Of a DNA stretch of 64,000 nt, positions 1-12,479 are shown one piece after another (position 1 is the stretch's first letter; the number at the start of each line of letters is the position of its first letter). Where the stretch lies: the NCBI GenBank assembly GCA_022836615.1, contig MU405369.1:20587-84586 (forward strand), written 5' to 3'. The notes under the pieces were generated by a model that did not search any database, had not been told where the DNA came from, and was given only the letters and a program-made list of their open reading frames with translations. This DNA is from Annulohypoxylon bovei var. microspora (lineage: Eukaryota > Ascomycota > Sordariomycetes > Xylariales > Hypoxylaceae). Position numbers and translations under genes: made by a program.

Positions 1-600
1 GATCTCCCGTTTTTGTTTCTTTTTTCATCCGATAAAACCACGCACCACCACGGTTCGCGCACCCGTTTAGCCACCCTTTAAGCCTCCCCTTTACGCCTCT
101 CCTTTAGCCACCCGTGCTGCCACCCGTCTAACCTCCCGTTGAACCACCCGTAACCACCCCGTAAGCCACCCCTTATCGAACCCTTAAGCCACCCGCCGGG
201 CCTCCCGTTCTGCCACCCGTTGAACCACCCCCCGGCCAACCACCCGTTGAGCCTCCCCTTTAACCACCCGTTAAACACCCCGTCGAACCCCTATTAAGCC
301 ACCCGTGCAGCCACCCGTCTAACCACCCATCTAACCCCCGTAGCCTCCCCCGATCTAAACACCCGTTCAGCCTCCCGTTGACCCGTTAAGCCACCCGATC
401 AACCCCCGGTCTAGCCACCCGTCCCGTTGTACCCCCGGTTGAACCACCCACCCGATTAGCCACCCCTTATACCACCCCTTATACCACCCCTTAAGCCTCC
501 CGTTGAATCACCCCCCGACGAACCACCCGTTCAGCCACCCGTTCAGCCACCCGTGGCCACCCGTAGCCACCTTTCTAACGCCTTAGCCACCTTCTCAGGG
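1..600. repeat. C-rich degenerate minisatellite
   Basis: Tandem array of a degenerate 12-14 bp unit close to CCACCCGTTNAGC, with variants CCTCCCGTT and CCACCCCTT, repeated with small slips from about position 60 to 590. On the minus strand it leaves open frames of NGWL/GGW-like repeats, which I regard as a by-product and not a protein. It is strongly strand-asymmetric (C-rich on +). It stops before the unique sequence that leads to the peptidase gene. Confidence 0.85.
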
Positions 601-1433
601 GTTGTTGAATCCCCCAGCTGAGGGGTCGTTCTTTTACTTATATAATCTGTGTTGAAGATCAGGGCCAGCTGAACTGAAAAGACTCAATTATGTAAGCGCC
701 TTAGGTAATCGCTCCAGCTTTGCTACCCAACTGGTCCGTGCGCGAGAGCCAGCTTTTGACAAGCTTTTCGTTTCTAAAAAACTGAATCTTGTCGAAAACC
801 ACCTTCTCGCGAACGGACCACCTCGAAAATTGAGATCTGTTGTTTAATTGGTTAAAAGCTCTGAATTGGTCCCACCCGCGAGACGATGCACCCAATCAAC
901 CGTCGTGGACTTAACGGCCTCTTGGGAGATAACGGGGTTTACGAACTTTTAGCGCCGGAGATACGGAATTACCGCGATAGGAGATTTTTGATAAGGATGG
1001 ACCATGGAGAAAAAAGGGAGAAAAAAAACACACCAAAGCTTTACCCGTACAATTACCCTCGTTAAACTCGGGTATAACTTCGTTGAAAAAAGAGAAAAGT
1101 ATAATTTCATCATCGAAGCGGGAATATCGGATCGAAGCATCACGTATATCGGTTCGGGCTGGCAAAGTCGGGAGCGTGATATGATGAGATTTACGTCTCT
1201 GAGTAAACATTCTACGGGTAAGATATGGGATCCGAGTACTAATTCGTTGGGCTCGGCGGGTATCGTCAGGATTACGCGAAATACGGGGTCAAAGAATAGA
1301 AATAACTCTACTTCATATTACTATTATGTTTGCATAATAGATATGTATGTCATAGCTCATTCGACAGCGTTGCGGCATCTACTACTCCCGTCAGTATCTC
1401 ATAAAAAACAGCTGCAAGCACGGGCAGCTGCTC
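601..1433. other. Intergenic, no convincing gene
   Basis: Unique sequence between the minisatellite and the 3' end of the S28 peptidase gene. It contains a 15-bp inverted repeat (733-747 with 805-819, one mismatch). Short open frames on both strands show no family motif, splice structure or start context that I can support. Confidence 0.6.
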
Positions 1434-3238
1434 CTAGTATTTACCCGTGAAATCTTGCACCCATTCCTGTACGAACGTCGCGATCTTTTGCTGAGTGTCC
1501 GCGACGGGCGCTGGCGGGAGGTCTGGTGTCGTCTCATTAGGGAAGAGACCATTCTCATCCCAGTGGTGAACCGCTTTCTAGTACGGTGTTAGAATAGGAA
1601 AATCAGACAAGTATAGTGAACTTACAGCGATGAGAATATAGGGCTCTTCTGGGGTGCTAGTTCTTTCGGGTATCTCAATCGCGTGAACACCGGCGGCGCG
1701 CCACGGATCCCATTCGCCATCGATGAAGGCGAGTCTGGGGTAGCTGATGTTGAAACCACCAATCCTATTGATGTAATCTACATCTGCCGGCTTAGTCAAG
1801 TTAAAGGCATCTCGGCAGATCATAGCCGAGTAGTCAACGTCGATTGTACGTGAGATGAGAGGCAGTTGGTCCTCCGGCACACCGCTCCCAGTTTGGAGAT
1901 ATCCCCATCTGAATACGTGATGAGTGCTTGTACCACAGATGAAAGATAGACAGATAGAAACTTACTGGGTGCAGACCTGGTACTGCCACAGTCGCCAACT
2001 CTGAGTAATATCATCGTTCGCGTAGAAATCTACGTCGTGAGTAGAGTAACACGCGTCTTGCGAGCCGGAACAGCCGGAAACTGAGGTTTGGTTGACATAA
2101 CCAATGTAATTCAAGAATCGGTTCGCCAGGGTATCTAGCTCATCTTCGTAGCCACCAACTTTGATTAGCTCCTCGACCGAGGCTCGCCGCTCCTCTGTGT
2201 CAGGGAACAGCACAGTGTCGGAAGAAACATTGTCACAGTAGACGAAGAAGCTGTCGCTGCTCTGAGTAGGATCCCAGTTTAGGCTCTGCAGGCCGTAAAT
2301 GCCTCCGTTGATCGCACTGGCGAAGTCGTTGTCGTACGTGACATTAGGGAGGCCGAATGCTGCTTTGAGCTTCCCGACATAGTCCGTGCCCGCCTTGCCA
2401 ATGAGGATGTTGTCGACGATATGCGTCAACTTTCGAGTGGTCTCGACACACGCAGAAGGCCCGTAAGTGGCGGCAGCCTCAAAGTATTGCCAGTAATCCC
2501 AGATCGCCTCAGGTACTCCTGACGACGAGATAGCACCAAAGTACACGTCTGGATATAAAACTCGCAAAAACGCGACGAACGCGCCTGCATAGCTGCCGCC
2601 GTAGGCGATCCATGGTGTCGTCTCGGGGCTTAAGTCTACATCCTCCAAGCCGTCAAATTTCACATTTTGGGCGAAGTAGGCGGTGTCGGCTAAGGCCTGG
2701 TCGGTGGTCAAGAAACGCAAGTTCTCGGTGCTGAAGTCCGGCACAGGAATACTTTTCCCATAGTATCTGTGCTCGAGGATAACACCTAGACCATTCGTGG
2801 CTTTCGCAAGTTGGTAAACGATACCTTTCTGCAGGAAAGGCAATCGATCAGAGCCGCTCGTCTCTCCACCTGCCAATACGATTACTGGACCCCCGGGTTT
2901 GTAATACTGCGCGTCGAACCAGTATCCCTGATTGAACGTGTCATTGGAATGCGGCTCGTAGGTGGAATCGTTGTGGAAGTGGTCAATCGGTGTCGAGAGG
3001 TTATACTCGGGGTAGAGAGCTTGAACATCGACCTGTCTCGCACCAATGTCGCCGAGCGCGTCCCTGCTTTGGATCTGTCATGATTGTTTGTTAGTCGTGA
3101 ACTATATGGGATCCATGGATGCTGAAGCAGGGGTCACACCTGTTTTTTAAGCTCGCTAATAGGTAACGGATGCTTCTGAATTGCCTGAGCTGTAGAGACT
3201 AGGGCTAGCAAGCCCGTAATAGTACCGTATGGGACCAT
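1434..3238 (-). CDS. Secreted serine carboxypeptidase, family S28 (Pro-Xaa type)
   Basis: Four exons on the minus strand: 3238-3140, 3074-1966, 1908-1626 and 1577-1434, giving 544 residues. The start at 3238 gives a hydrophobic signal peptide (MVPYGTITGLLALVSTAQA). Family S28 hallmarks are all present: GGETSG, the nucleophile motif GGSYAG, VCTQWGYLQTG (formed across intron 2), GEWDPWR with the catalytic Asp, and VHHWDENG with the catalytic His in the last exon. Known members are secreted prolyl endo/carboxypeptidases that cut after proline, often in acid conditions. All four exons join in frame with canonical GT-AG borders, so the gene looks intact. The substrate cannot be read from sequence. 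Confidence 0.93.
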
Positions 3239-4018
3239 GACGACCAAGAAGCAGCTTGTCGAGCCGATTACCTTAAGGATGATTCGGTTAACAAGAAACG
3301 CAGCATAGCTAGAATTAGGGCGATGCACGTATATAAGACATGGCGATCAGAGAGCTGCTTGGCATTGTGCAATCGCTAGCTTCTATTATTGCTATTATTG
3401 TTTTAGGCAGGACCAAGATGCAGCGTCGCAATATCTTTTCCCGATATGCTACCCGAGAAGCCGAGATGAGTGACGATCCTTGGCGATATGCAGCCAGCCA
3501 CGAAGCTAGGTAGAATACAGAAGGTCTCTAAGGCTTATCGCGCCGCCACACCTTGTATAATAGGTATCGATATAACAATAATTGCCTTAAACATGATACC
3601 TATGTCATGAAAAGCTCGGACTCAGTTAGACGTGTTAAGAGGATTCGTGAGGGATCCAATAGCTTAACCTTCATCTAGGTATTTTCAGGGGGCTAGTCCA
3701 AGACCACGATTTTATTAGAATCTAAAAACATTAAATCATATCAAAATATATAAAAAATTCTACATAATTGTATTAGTCGATTGTACTCTAACAAGTTTAT
3801 TAATTCCGAGAGGCAGCTATTACGTAGGTACCTAGTTAAGAAACGTGGAGGATTGGGGGCCTCTTCGACGTTTTAAGTGATTGGGCGGGACCTTGCACAT
3901 GGATGTCTCAGTTTTCAGCTCAGCTCTCTTTTTTTCTCACCACTCGCTATTGTATTACATTTCCAGCGCGCCTAGTTTTCTGTCAGGCGTCAATATCCGG
4001 TGAGGGTCATTTTTCACC
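3239..4018. other. Intergenic between divergent S28 and NLR genes
   Basis: Shared 5' region of the minus-strand peptidase and the plus-strand NLR gene. It holds a short AT-rich patch around 3700-3790 and one TAGGTACCTA-type palindrome near 3823. No gene seen. Confidence 0.6.
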
Positions 4019-7000
4019 ATGGATCCCGTCACTGCGTTTGCTTCGGCAGGCACTGTGGCTGCCTTCATTCAAATGGGCTATCATCTCGTTGTGAATACGT
4101 ATACAATTTATAATACTGCATCGGGTATGGCTAAGAAAGATGAGCAGCTCGGCTTCTTTATCGAAAAGTTAGGAAGCTTCTCCGAGTCGATGATTTCGGC
4201 AGAACCTACCCTTGATCTTAGCGACGCTGAAAAAGGGATGAAGAGCGTTGCGTTGAAATGTATCGGCCTTTCGAATAGACTGATCGAGATTCTCAACCGG
4301 TCGAGAACCAAAGATCCACATTCGCTTCGGCAAAGTGCTATTGCAGCCTTCCACGGTCTTTTGAACACCAACAAGAAGGAAGAGCTCAAGAAGGAGTTAG
4401 ATGAATGTCAAAGGCTTTTCCACATGCAATTGACCCAGATGTTGAGGCTAGTTTAGATCAATCTTTCGGAGTTTCAACGATAATAACATTATCAACTGCA
4501 GTTCAAATACGGTCCAAAGTCTAAAGAAACTTGATGAGCTCGCCAACTCAAACCAATATATTGGGAGCGAGATAGAGGCTCTCCGTCAACATATCGTTGA
4601 ACTAGAGAAAGGTGTTACCTTGACTGGTATTGGGGAAGAAGCTGCGAACAAACTTGCTAGCCTCTTAAAGCTTTCTAACGATACTCTAACATTGATCAAG
4701 AGCCATAAAATTCTAGAGAGTCTTTCCTTTTCGAAGTTGCATCAAAGGTACGAGACAGTCGGACAAGCGCACTCGGAGACCTTCAATTGGATTTTTCAGG
4801 ATGATCCAGACAGAAGCGTAAAAGCCTTAGAAGGAAAAATACTCTTCACGAACTGGCTGAGTTCCGGGAGAGGTATCTTTCACATTGCAGGTAAGCCTGG
4901 GTCAGGAAAGTCGACTCTGATGAAATTCATATACAAGCATGAGAAAACAAAGGATCTGTTAGATTCTTGGGCAGCCGGCCGAAAACTTGTTGTCGGTAAG
5001 CATTTCTTCTGGCGGCCTGGTGAAGATGCTTTGGAGAACTCGACTACTGGATTGCTACAAACACTCCTTTACGATATTCTTGAGAAGTGCCCTGATCTCG
5101 TTCCTCACGTCTTTCCACGACCATGGGCTAAAATCAAGGACCTTCCACCGTTGACTGTCATGCCGGTTATCCTTAGTAGGGATGATCTTCATGATGCTTT
5201 TGATCGACTGATAGACAACCGCGGTATCTTTGAAAATATGTGCTTTTTCTTCATGATCGATGGCCTTGACGAATTTCAAGAAACGCGCGATGAAGGGTAC
5301 AAGCAACTTATCAGATTATTCTCGAATTGGACTACAAAAGCACCAGAACAAATCAAGGTCTGCGTATCGAGCAGAGAACATGCGGTTTTTCTAGATCACT
5401 TTTCGGAAACGCAGGGCTTAAGATTGCAAGACTTAACCGCGGATGATATCTACAAATACGTCAGAGAAAAGCTTATGTCCAACCCGAATTTTCTCGAAAT
5501 GGAAAAACCGGAAGACGGAGCCAATAAGTTAATCTCTGAGGTCACGCATAGGGCTGACGGTGTATTTCTATGGGTTGCTTTGGTGGTAAAACTATTGGAT
5601 GATGCCTGCGATGACGGAGATAACTTTCTGGATCTTAAACAGAAAATAGACTTTCTTCCACCCGAAATCAGGGGTCTATTTGATCAGTTGTTCGACTCTA
5701 TTCGCCAGTCAGATAGAGACGAGTCAGCTCAAACATTTGCTGTTGTTCTCAAACTTCTAAAGAATACACGAGGGATGCGACTATCTTTACTCCGATACTC
5801 CTTTCTAGATAACTACAACGTTAACCCCCTTTTCGCCTCAAGGCCCAGCTCTCCAGACCAGAAGTTCCTAGATTGGAATGACGAGTCCATTAGAAAACGA
5901 CTAAAGAGGACTCGTAAACAGTTGTATAAACGCTGTAAAGGCCTCCTTGAAGTCGTCGAATCCGACGACGACCCTTTGCCAAGCTATAAACCGAATCAAG
6001 TTAGCTTGAAAGGCAAGCCTCTTTCACAACGCATCTCACTTATTCACCGATCCATCCAGGAGTATTTGGAGGAAAAACAAATTTCGGAAGAACGAGTTGC
6101 TAGAACGAAGGAATTCGACGTTATCGATGCCATTTGTCAAACTTACGTGGCCGAATTAATCGCCCTCAAACTGAAGCAACCAGACTGTAATGATATATGC
6201 TACTATCCTGAACTACGAGATATTATTATCATACTTTCAGAGGCTGGAATAGATGCTGTACGACAGGGGTGGATCACTGCCCTTCAAAACTTAGACAAAG
6301 CAAGACGTCGATATTTGGATCAAGACGACACCGATTTAAATCTAATGTCAATCTACCTCATCGACAACATTATAGCCATCGGAAGAGTATTTTCGGTCGC
6401 TCATAGCGCAGCTCTTTTTGGACTTTACACGTTCTTCACAACATGGGAAAACCCGTCTGCTTCCCCCTTGGACAAAGACATCAGAAATGGCAGCCTTGCT
6501 TTAGCCGCCATATATGGACTACTACATTATTCTTCCTCGTCCGACAGTGGATGTTACTTAAAAATATTTCGTTGGTTATTCGACCACGGATGCTCTCCAA
6601 ACCAAGCTATTCTCAAGTGCTATGGTGGTAGTCTATGGTGGGCGATTATCTCCCATTTCTCCACAAACCTAGATACTTGGACATACCCGTATATATACGA
6701 GGTGGTAGAGACATTTCTGGAGTTTGGTGCAAATCCCGAGTTTTTATTCACCATTCGAGAAGTCGATCGCGATAATGAAAGAAAGATAATGGTAGAAACC
6801 ATACCACCAGCGGCCATAGGAACCTCGACGATAGATTCAGTCTATTCTTTCATTCAAAGATTGGCGGGAAAGGATTCAAAACTCTTCGATTTAATATCTT
6901 CAAGAGGTGGACGAGCTACTTTGCGGGAATTCATCGAGGTCATAAAACCACCAAATATGGATACTCTTCTTACTCTCATTGATAGAAATATGAATGCTCA

Positions 7001-7354
7001 ACAGCTCGACCAACCGACCCTAAACCACACCAAAGAAACCCGGCATGACCTACCCACTCCCGAACAAGAAGTTAATACAGAAGCGTCAATGGAAGAGCCA
7101 GCCGCAACAGAACAGAAACTAGACTCAATATCTGCAGATAAGAATGCAGAAATGATTGTAGCGAAACATGTTGGGGTTAAGATGATCACCTTTTTGAAGC
7201 GGTTGATAAACAATCCTCTAGCAACTTTCATCCTTGGTAAGGTGTCTCTTATTCTTTGGGTAATATATTCCAAGGTTCCTTTAACAACTAATATCTTCTA
7301 GGAGCATTTCTATCGTACTGGTTCCTTATCGCATATGGATCTAAAGGATCTTGA
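4019..7354 (+). CDS. NACHT-domain NLR-like protein with C-terminal membrane-like tail
   Basis: Three exons (4019-4440, 4502-7236, 7302-7354), 1069 residues. The N-terminus (MDPVTAFASAGTVAAF) matches the helical N-terminal domain common in fungal NLRs. A coiled-coil stretch follows, then a NACHT/P-loop NTPase: Walker A GKPGSGKST at about 271-279, Walker B FFFMIDGLDEF at about 389-399, sensor-like VCVSSREH, and FLWVALVVKLL. The C-terminal half carries degenerate ankyrin-like stretches (LFDHGCSPN, FLEFGANPEF). A 65-nt last intron with a CTAAT branch point joins to a tiny exon and creates a hydrophobic end (FILGAFLSYWFLIAYG). The first intron (61 nt, donor GTTGAG) is inferred because it alone restores the frame. 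If it is wrong, the gene has a frameshift there. Such proteins act in allorecognition and innate immunity; the ligand is unknown. Confidence 0.85.
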
Positions 7355-7496
7355 AGGCAGGAGTTAACCTAGGGAGTTAGGTGTCCAAGACTCATTTGGA
7401 CAAGTGGATAGGGGTCTGTACAGTTGAGGACCATCATTTAACTAGGTACCTAGTATTTACCTCCTAGGTACCTAACGTACTTGTAACAGGCATGTA

Positions 7497-9195
7497 TCAA
7501 GGATCATAGGGACCCGCTGCCCTTCGCCCAGTGAGTAGTTCAGCGTCGCCGTCTTCCTTAACAAGGTAGATATCTTCATGACGAACGCCGAATTTGCCTT
7601 CTAGATAAATTCCAGGTTCATTCGTGAAAGTCATTCCCGGTTGAAGAGTAACCTTCGTATTCCACTTGTTCAGGTATGGAGACTCGTGTGCTAAGAGAAA
7701 GTTAGGAGATTCAACTTCACACTGATATACTGGAAGCTAAGGTGTATGAGGACAACGTACCTTTTATCCCGATCCCGTGGCCGAGGCGATGCGTGAAGCC
7801 ATAACCGTATCCGGCATCTTCTATGACCTTGCGAGCCGCGATATCGACGTTTGCGGCGGTATTGTTGGCCCTGAACTCCGCAGCCGCTGCTGTCTGAGCT
7901 TCGAGCACGATGTCCCATACTTTTAACTTCTCGGCATGTAGTTCCGGGGCACGGTCGGATACCTCGAAGTGCTTAGCGCGCAGTCCTAGTCTCCCGACGA
8001 AGGACGTCAAGAGGGTACGAAGTGATCGCGTTTGTTTGACCGCCGAGTCAATGAAGAAACTGCGACAAATATCGGAAGAATATCCCAAGTAGTGAGCCCT
8101 ATAATGAGTTAGGAACGTTTATCTGGAGGTTTTGCAGGTTCACTCACCCAACATCGATCACAATCATGGTCTCATGGGTTAGCTTCTTTTGGCCAACTAC
8201 GAAGCCGCCATGAGGAAGAGCCCCATCCTCTTCAAAGAGAACAATATTAAAGAAAAGGCCGAAATTGATAGATAGCAATGCGTTATCCAGAATATCTCGC
8301 ACATCGTCTTCAGTCAAACCAGGAACGAGACATGGGCGCATAGCCCGTACAGCCTCAACAGTCCCGGTGTTTACGGTACGAAGCAGTTCCACCTCGGCCG
8401 GACTTTTTAGCTGTCTTACTAGTTCCACTTCCGGAGTCAGTCCCAGAGTTTCGAACCCAGTATTCGCTAGACCACGAGCAATGAAATCCCGCATCTCTTC
8501 ATCTATCACGAGTCTAGGTTTCCTATGACCCGGAGTTCCAAAGTCGGCGAAGAGACGCGATTGAATCAATATAGCGTAAGGGTCCCAATGCTCTTCCCAG
8601 ATCACAATGTCTAACTCAGGCTCCCGAGAAGGAATTCCGAGCATGCGGACCCGGCCTTCTTCAAAGTGCGGAGCAAGGAAAGCCGTCTTGGCAGAGACGG
8701 CGCCAGACTCGGAAATCAAGGGGAGGATTAGCATCAAGAAGGGCCTCTCTTCCGGCTCCCATGGCTCCCAGTCGACCTGTGATGTGTTGGCGTAGTACCT
8801 ATTAGTCTTTACGTTAGGGTGAATGTGTTACTTTCGTGGAGGTTGAGGAGGTAACCATACTGAAGTGTGTAGCCTGGTTCGACCACAAAGGCGTCGGCTC
8901 CGGATGCAACTAAAGCTCGGGCAAGACGGTCTCTTCTCTCTAAGAACTCGTCTGAGCCGATAGGTATCGCGCTGTCGAGAAATGAGGTGTTATCGTGAAA
9001 TTTTTCAATGGCGCATTTCTGCACCTGGGCAAAATCCGGCTTAGACTCGGCATTTTGATATAGCCATGTTCGCAAGATCCATGCGCCATTGAGTAAGAAG
9101 ATGATAAAGATGATAAAGCTACGTCTGCCGAGAGACCTAGAACTTTGCCGTGGGCTCAACAGAGCCTGCTGCTGTGGTATCTTTTCCATATCCAT
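7497..9195 (-). CDS. Membrane-anchored M24B aminopeptidase P / Xaa-Pro dipeptidase-like
   Basis: Four exons (9195-8861, 8798-8148, 8098-7761, 7690-7497), 505 residues. A short cytosolic stretch is followed by one hydrophobic helix (FIIFIIFLLNGAWIL), suggesting a type II membrane protein. The creatinase-like N domain contains WEPWEPEERPF, produced when the 62-nt first intron is removed. The pita-bread catalytic domain shows the five metal ligands expected of M24: VIDVG and SSDICRSF (Asp, Asp), LGHGIGI (His), NEPGIYL (Glu) and VRHEDIYLV (Glu). The family uses two Mn/Co ions to remove residues N-terminal to proline. Intact and in frame. It borders the diterpene cluster, but I see no reason to include it. 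Confidence 0.9.
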
Positions 9196-9416
9196 ATCCG
9201 TATACCAAGATACTCATCACGTATGTGAAAGTGAAGAGGAGAAGAAATGTACAGGACCTGAATTTTGGTGATATCTCGGAATTCAGGGGCGGTAGCGGTT
9301 AGAGGCCTACGGGGCCAATCCACCCAAGCTACGACTGTACGATTAGATAAACTCGATACGCTTAGCCTGCGGGGAATTGGGGAATCAATTGATAAGCCCC
9401 GTTTTTTAATCAGTCA

Positions 9417-9614
9417 AATGGAGTCAGATTAAATATCCCATGTGCTAATGCTACTGTATCGGACTGTGCACATAACTATCCCCTAGATTACACAACTGGC
9501 ATACACTGCTGGCTATAACATGTGTTAGTTACCTATAAGGTCAATTAGGGGATAGCTTTACGCACAGTCCAATACAGTGATATTAGCACATGGGACACTT
9601 AATTTGACTCCATT
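9417..9614. mobile_element. MITE-like element with 69-bp terminal inverted repeats
   Basis: The 198-bp segment has arms 9417-9485 and 9546-9614 that are inverted copies, 58 of 69 positions identical by hand alignment. Differences are mostly transitions. Arms begin AATGGAGTCA and end TATCCCCTA. The 4-bp GTCA at 9413-9416 and 9615-9618 may be the target-site duplication. The 60-bp centre has no coding capacity. It lies between the 5' end of the M24 peptidase gene and the 3' end of the first P450. Confidence 0.75.
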
Positions 9615-9741
9615 GTCAGGATTCTATCTAAAAGCCATCGACTGTTAAACACGCACCCAACTATCAATCACAAAATGCACAAACTTTAGTCGAGTTTATC
9701 TAAACACTGCCAATCCCATCTCAGAAGCAATTCTTTCGTCA

Positions 9742-11465
9742 CTAATCAGACGTCGAGAAGTCAATTCCGACAGCGTCCTTTCTACGTCGGACCAAAATCT
9801 TCTTGTCCGGATGAATGAATAAAAATTCGTGAATGGCACTATGCTGGAGTGGCTTCTGGTTGGCGAATGCGAAGTCGTATTCATCTAGCAGCTTGACTAA
9901 CATGACCTTAGCAACCATGTCAGCTACTTGACGACCTGGGCATGCCCATCTTCCTGCACCCCAGGTCAAGATGTCGGTATCAACACTGCGAAATGGTCGC
10001 GCGAGATGTTCTTCGCGTTTGTCCTCGTCACAGAATCGGAGGCCTTTGTAGGTATTTGGGTCGTCGAAGATTGCTGGGTCTTTGGCGCGCCCTGGACCGG
10101 ACATGGCTATAGGTTGTCCTTTCTTCAGTGACACACCGCCAACGACACAGTCGCGCTGTGCAATACGGCTATATACTATGAGCGTGCCAGGTGCTAGTCG
10201 TGCCGTCTCCTTCATAGCAGATTCGAGTCGCTCTAAGGTAGCGAGGGCAGCCATGTCCCATTTCCCGTCAAGGCTTGCGTGTTTGGCGTGAATTTCCGCG
10301 CGTACCGCATTTAGTACGTCCGGATGTGCTACAAGGTCGGAGAGCGCCCGGCATACGAAATTTGCGATGCTGTACGTTGAGCCTGCGGCAACAGAACCAC
10401 ATAATGCGCTCAGCACATTAGGATCCCGTTCTAGTTCGGTCCTCCCGTCTTTAACCATCCACGAGATCAAGTTTGGATCCACCGCGGTTTTGCCCGTTCC
10501 GAGGTCTGCCTCCTTCTGGCGTAGGACTTCGGGTACGACATAGGTGTCTAGCTCACGCCACGCCCGATCTAAATCCCATTTGGCCGGAAGAAGCCAAACA
10601 AGAACCGGCTGTAGGAAGGGAGGAAGGCAGCGCATTGCGAAAGCCACCACGAAAACTATCGTATGATTGCTTAGTCATCGACCACGCCAAGAGATATGAA
10701 CCTCTTAGGAGACTTACCGTTTTTCGTGAGTCCGTAGGTTAACTCTACCAACCTCGGGTCTTGAGCCATCTGGGACCCAAATAACGCAAGCGCAACTACC
10801 TCGCTAAAGCAGCGTACGGCCGCGGGAAGAAGGTACATCTCAGTCCACTCGTGGCTTTGGGGGAAATCTTCCTTCATAGCATCGGAGAGGCGTGCCGTTG
10901 CGGGTGCAAACAGCTCCGGGAGGGCCGGGCTAATCCGTGCAAGCAGCATACGTACATGGTAGCTTGTTTTCTCTACCACGTCGATGCCAGTGAGGTGTCC
11001 GAGTAGAGTGAAAGAGTGCGCCTGTCTGCTGTCTAAGACATCCGTCCCGAGCCGGTTGAGCTCGGGAATCAGTCGCGACGGAAGTATGACGAGCTCCTGG
11101 CCGCCGTGGGCGAGTCTATACGGGTTTCCTTGAGCCTTTCGAGGCCATGTCAGCACAGCACACACAACCGTAAGTAGATTATGGAAGCCTACATTCTTGT
11201 CCGCAGCCTCGAGAATCTCTCGGGCCCAAAAGGTCCAACGAACTCGAGCAAAGAATCGAGGTTCGAATGGGAATAGCCTATTAACGACAGGAAGATCATC
11301 CTGGCTCTGGGCAAATCGGAAAATATAGAGGACAATGAAAATAGCGGCCGTAGCCGACAGAAGTCTGATCAGATAGTGACTGTCGAGGGCGCCATCACTC
11401 GATGTAAGGGGGAGTATGGTTTTTGTCTCGAAAATTCCGAGATGCGCGTCGGAATGAGTTGCCAT
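9742..11465 (-). CDS. Cytochrome P450 (CYP68/CYP503-like, probable diterpene oxidase)
   Basis: Three exons (11465-11193, 11135-10718, 10655-9742), 534 residues. The 57-nt intron 11192-11136 is in frame and could be read through, but it has GTAGGC/AAAG borders, a GCTGAC branch point, and its removal gives the usual DKN-AQGNPYRL junction. An N-terminal membrane anchor (LIRLLSATAAIFIVLYIF) points to the ER. P450 signatures: AAGSTYS in the I helix, KETAR (ExxR), and the heme-binding loop TWGAGRWACPGR with Cys at about 469; Trp replaces the usual Phe. The layout resembles the fungal P450s that oxidise kaurane and gibberellin intermediates. It shares the region with a second such P450 and a CPS/KS. 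An upstream ATG-less extension to 11495 exists; I prefer 11465. Confidence 0.88.
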
Positions 11466-12479
11466 GTTACACGAGTTGTCGATCTTTCTGTTCACCAGAT
11501 TCTATCTTCATACAGCAGTGGTTCTAATAATCAACGGCTTGATACTACCACTCGCATCTTTAAAAACCTTCTCATCACGAATCCCTGCTACTCACAATTG
11601 TCTCATTTCCTCTCGTCTTGCTACACTTTCCTTAATCTTGTCCCTACGTCGCTCTTGTGAATGTGACCGGCTCCTTAGTTCTATTCTTGAAGTTTGGGGG
11701 GCGTGACGAGCAGAGTACTCGCAGGTACTTTCTCACGATGATCGGCAGGTCACTTAAGAAGTACCACACCACTTCGGAGCCGGCACCGACTACAATGCAG
11801 GAAGGTCGCATTACATTACGAGCATCCATCGGCGCTTCATATGCATCTCTTATCTAACCATCGGCACCGTTACTCGAAAGCAATTCTTGCTTATTATTAC
11901 ACTTTCTAATACATCGGCTATCCTTCGAATCACGGGAAGCTTGCTGAAAGCTTCTCTTGTAGCCGAGATCCAACCAAAAATAAGTAAAATGGTGCGAGTG
12001 TAACTAGATGCTGACTCCAAATCTCGTTTCCTAGGCTTTTATTGGCTTTCACATATCGATGGAGTCTCCTTACATGCAGCCGGCGCCCGTACCATACACC
12101 CAAACAGTAGGGACGTAATACTTCATAATCGGATCCTCCAGAGCGGGCACCAACCACGAAACCAGGTGGCGTTCAAGCAGATTCTGTTGTGTTACACCAA
12201 TTTAGACCCCCGAATAACGTGGGAACTTTGTGAATACGCAGCATCTTGAGCCGCAACCTTACTTAATTCTTCGGGGGTGATGCTTGTCGTTGCAATGATA
12301 CACGACAAAACCGTACGCCACCAACTCCTGCGCGGATTACTAGCTACCGGCCGAGATTGACTCTTTTTTATCATTTTGGATAATTCATGATTGGCAAATA
12401 AGACCAACGTCTGCTTCCAAAGTCATCTGTACAGGTGCCTGTGGTACTACATGTGAACCCACGAGATACAGCCACGAAA
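11466..12479. other. Divergent promoter region between P450 and rhodopsin-domain gene
   Basis: About 1 kb with only short shadow frames on both strands. It would serve as the 5' region of both the minus-strand P450 and the plus-strand membrane protein. No gene supported. Confidence 0.55.

Noticed and set aside
78..278. Minus-strand frame of NGWL repeats
   Set aside because: It is a translation of the minisatellite and has no start context or flanking coding sequence.
1004..1450. 148-codon plus-strand open frame
   Set aside because: No family motif, low-complexity lysine/threonine start, and it runs into the 3' exon of the S28 peptidase gene on the other strand.
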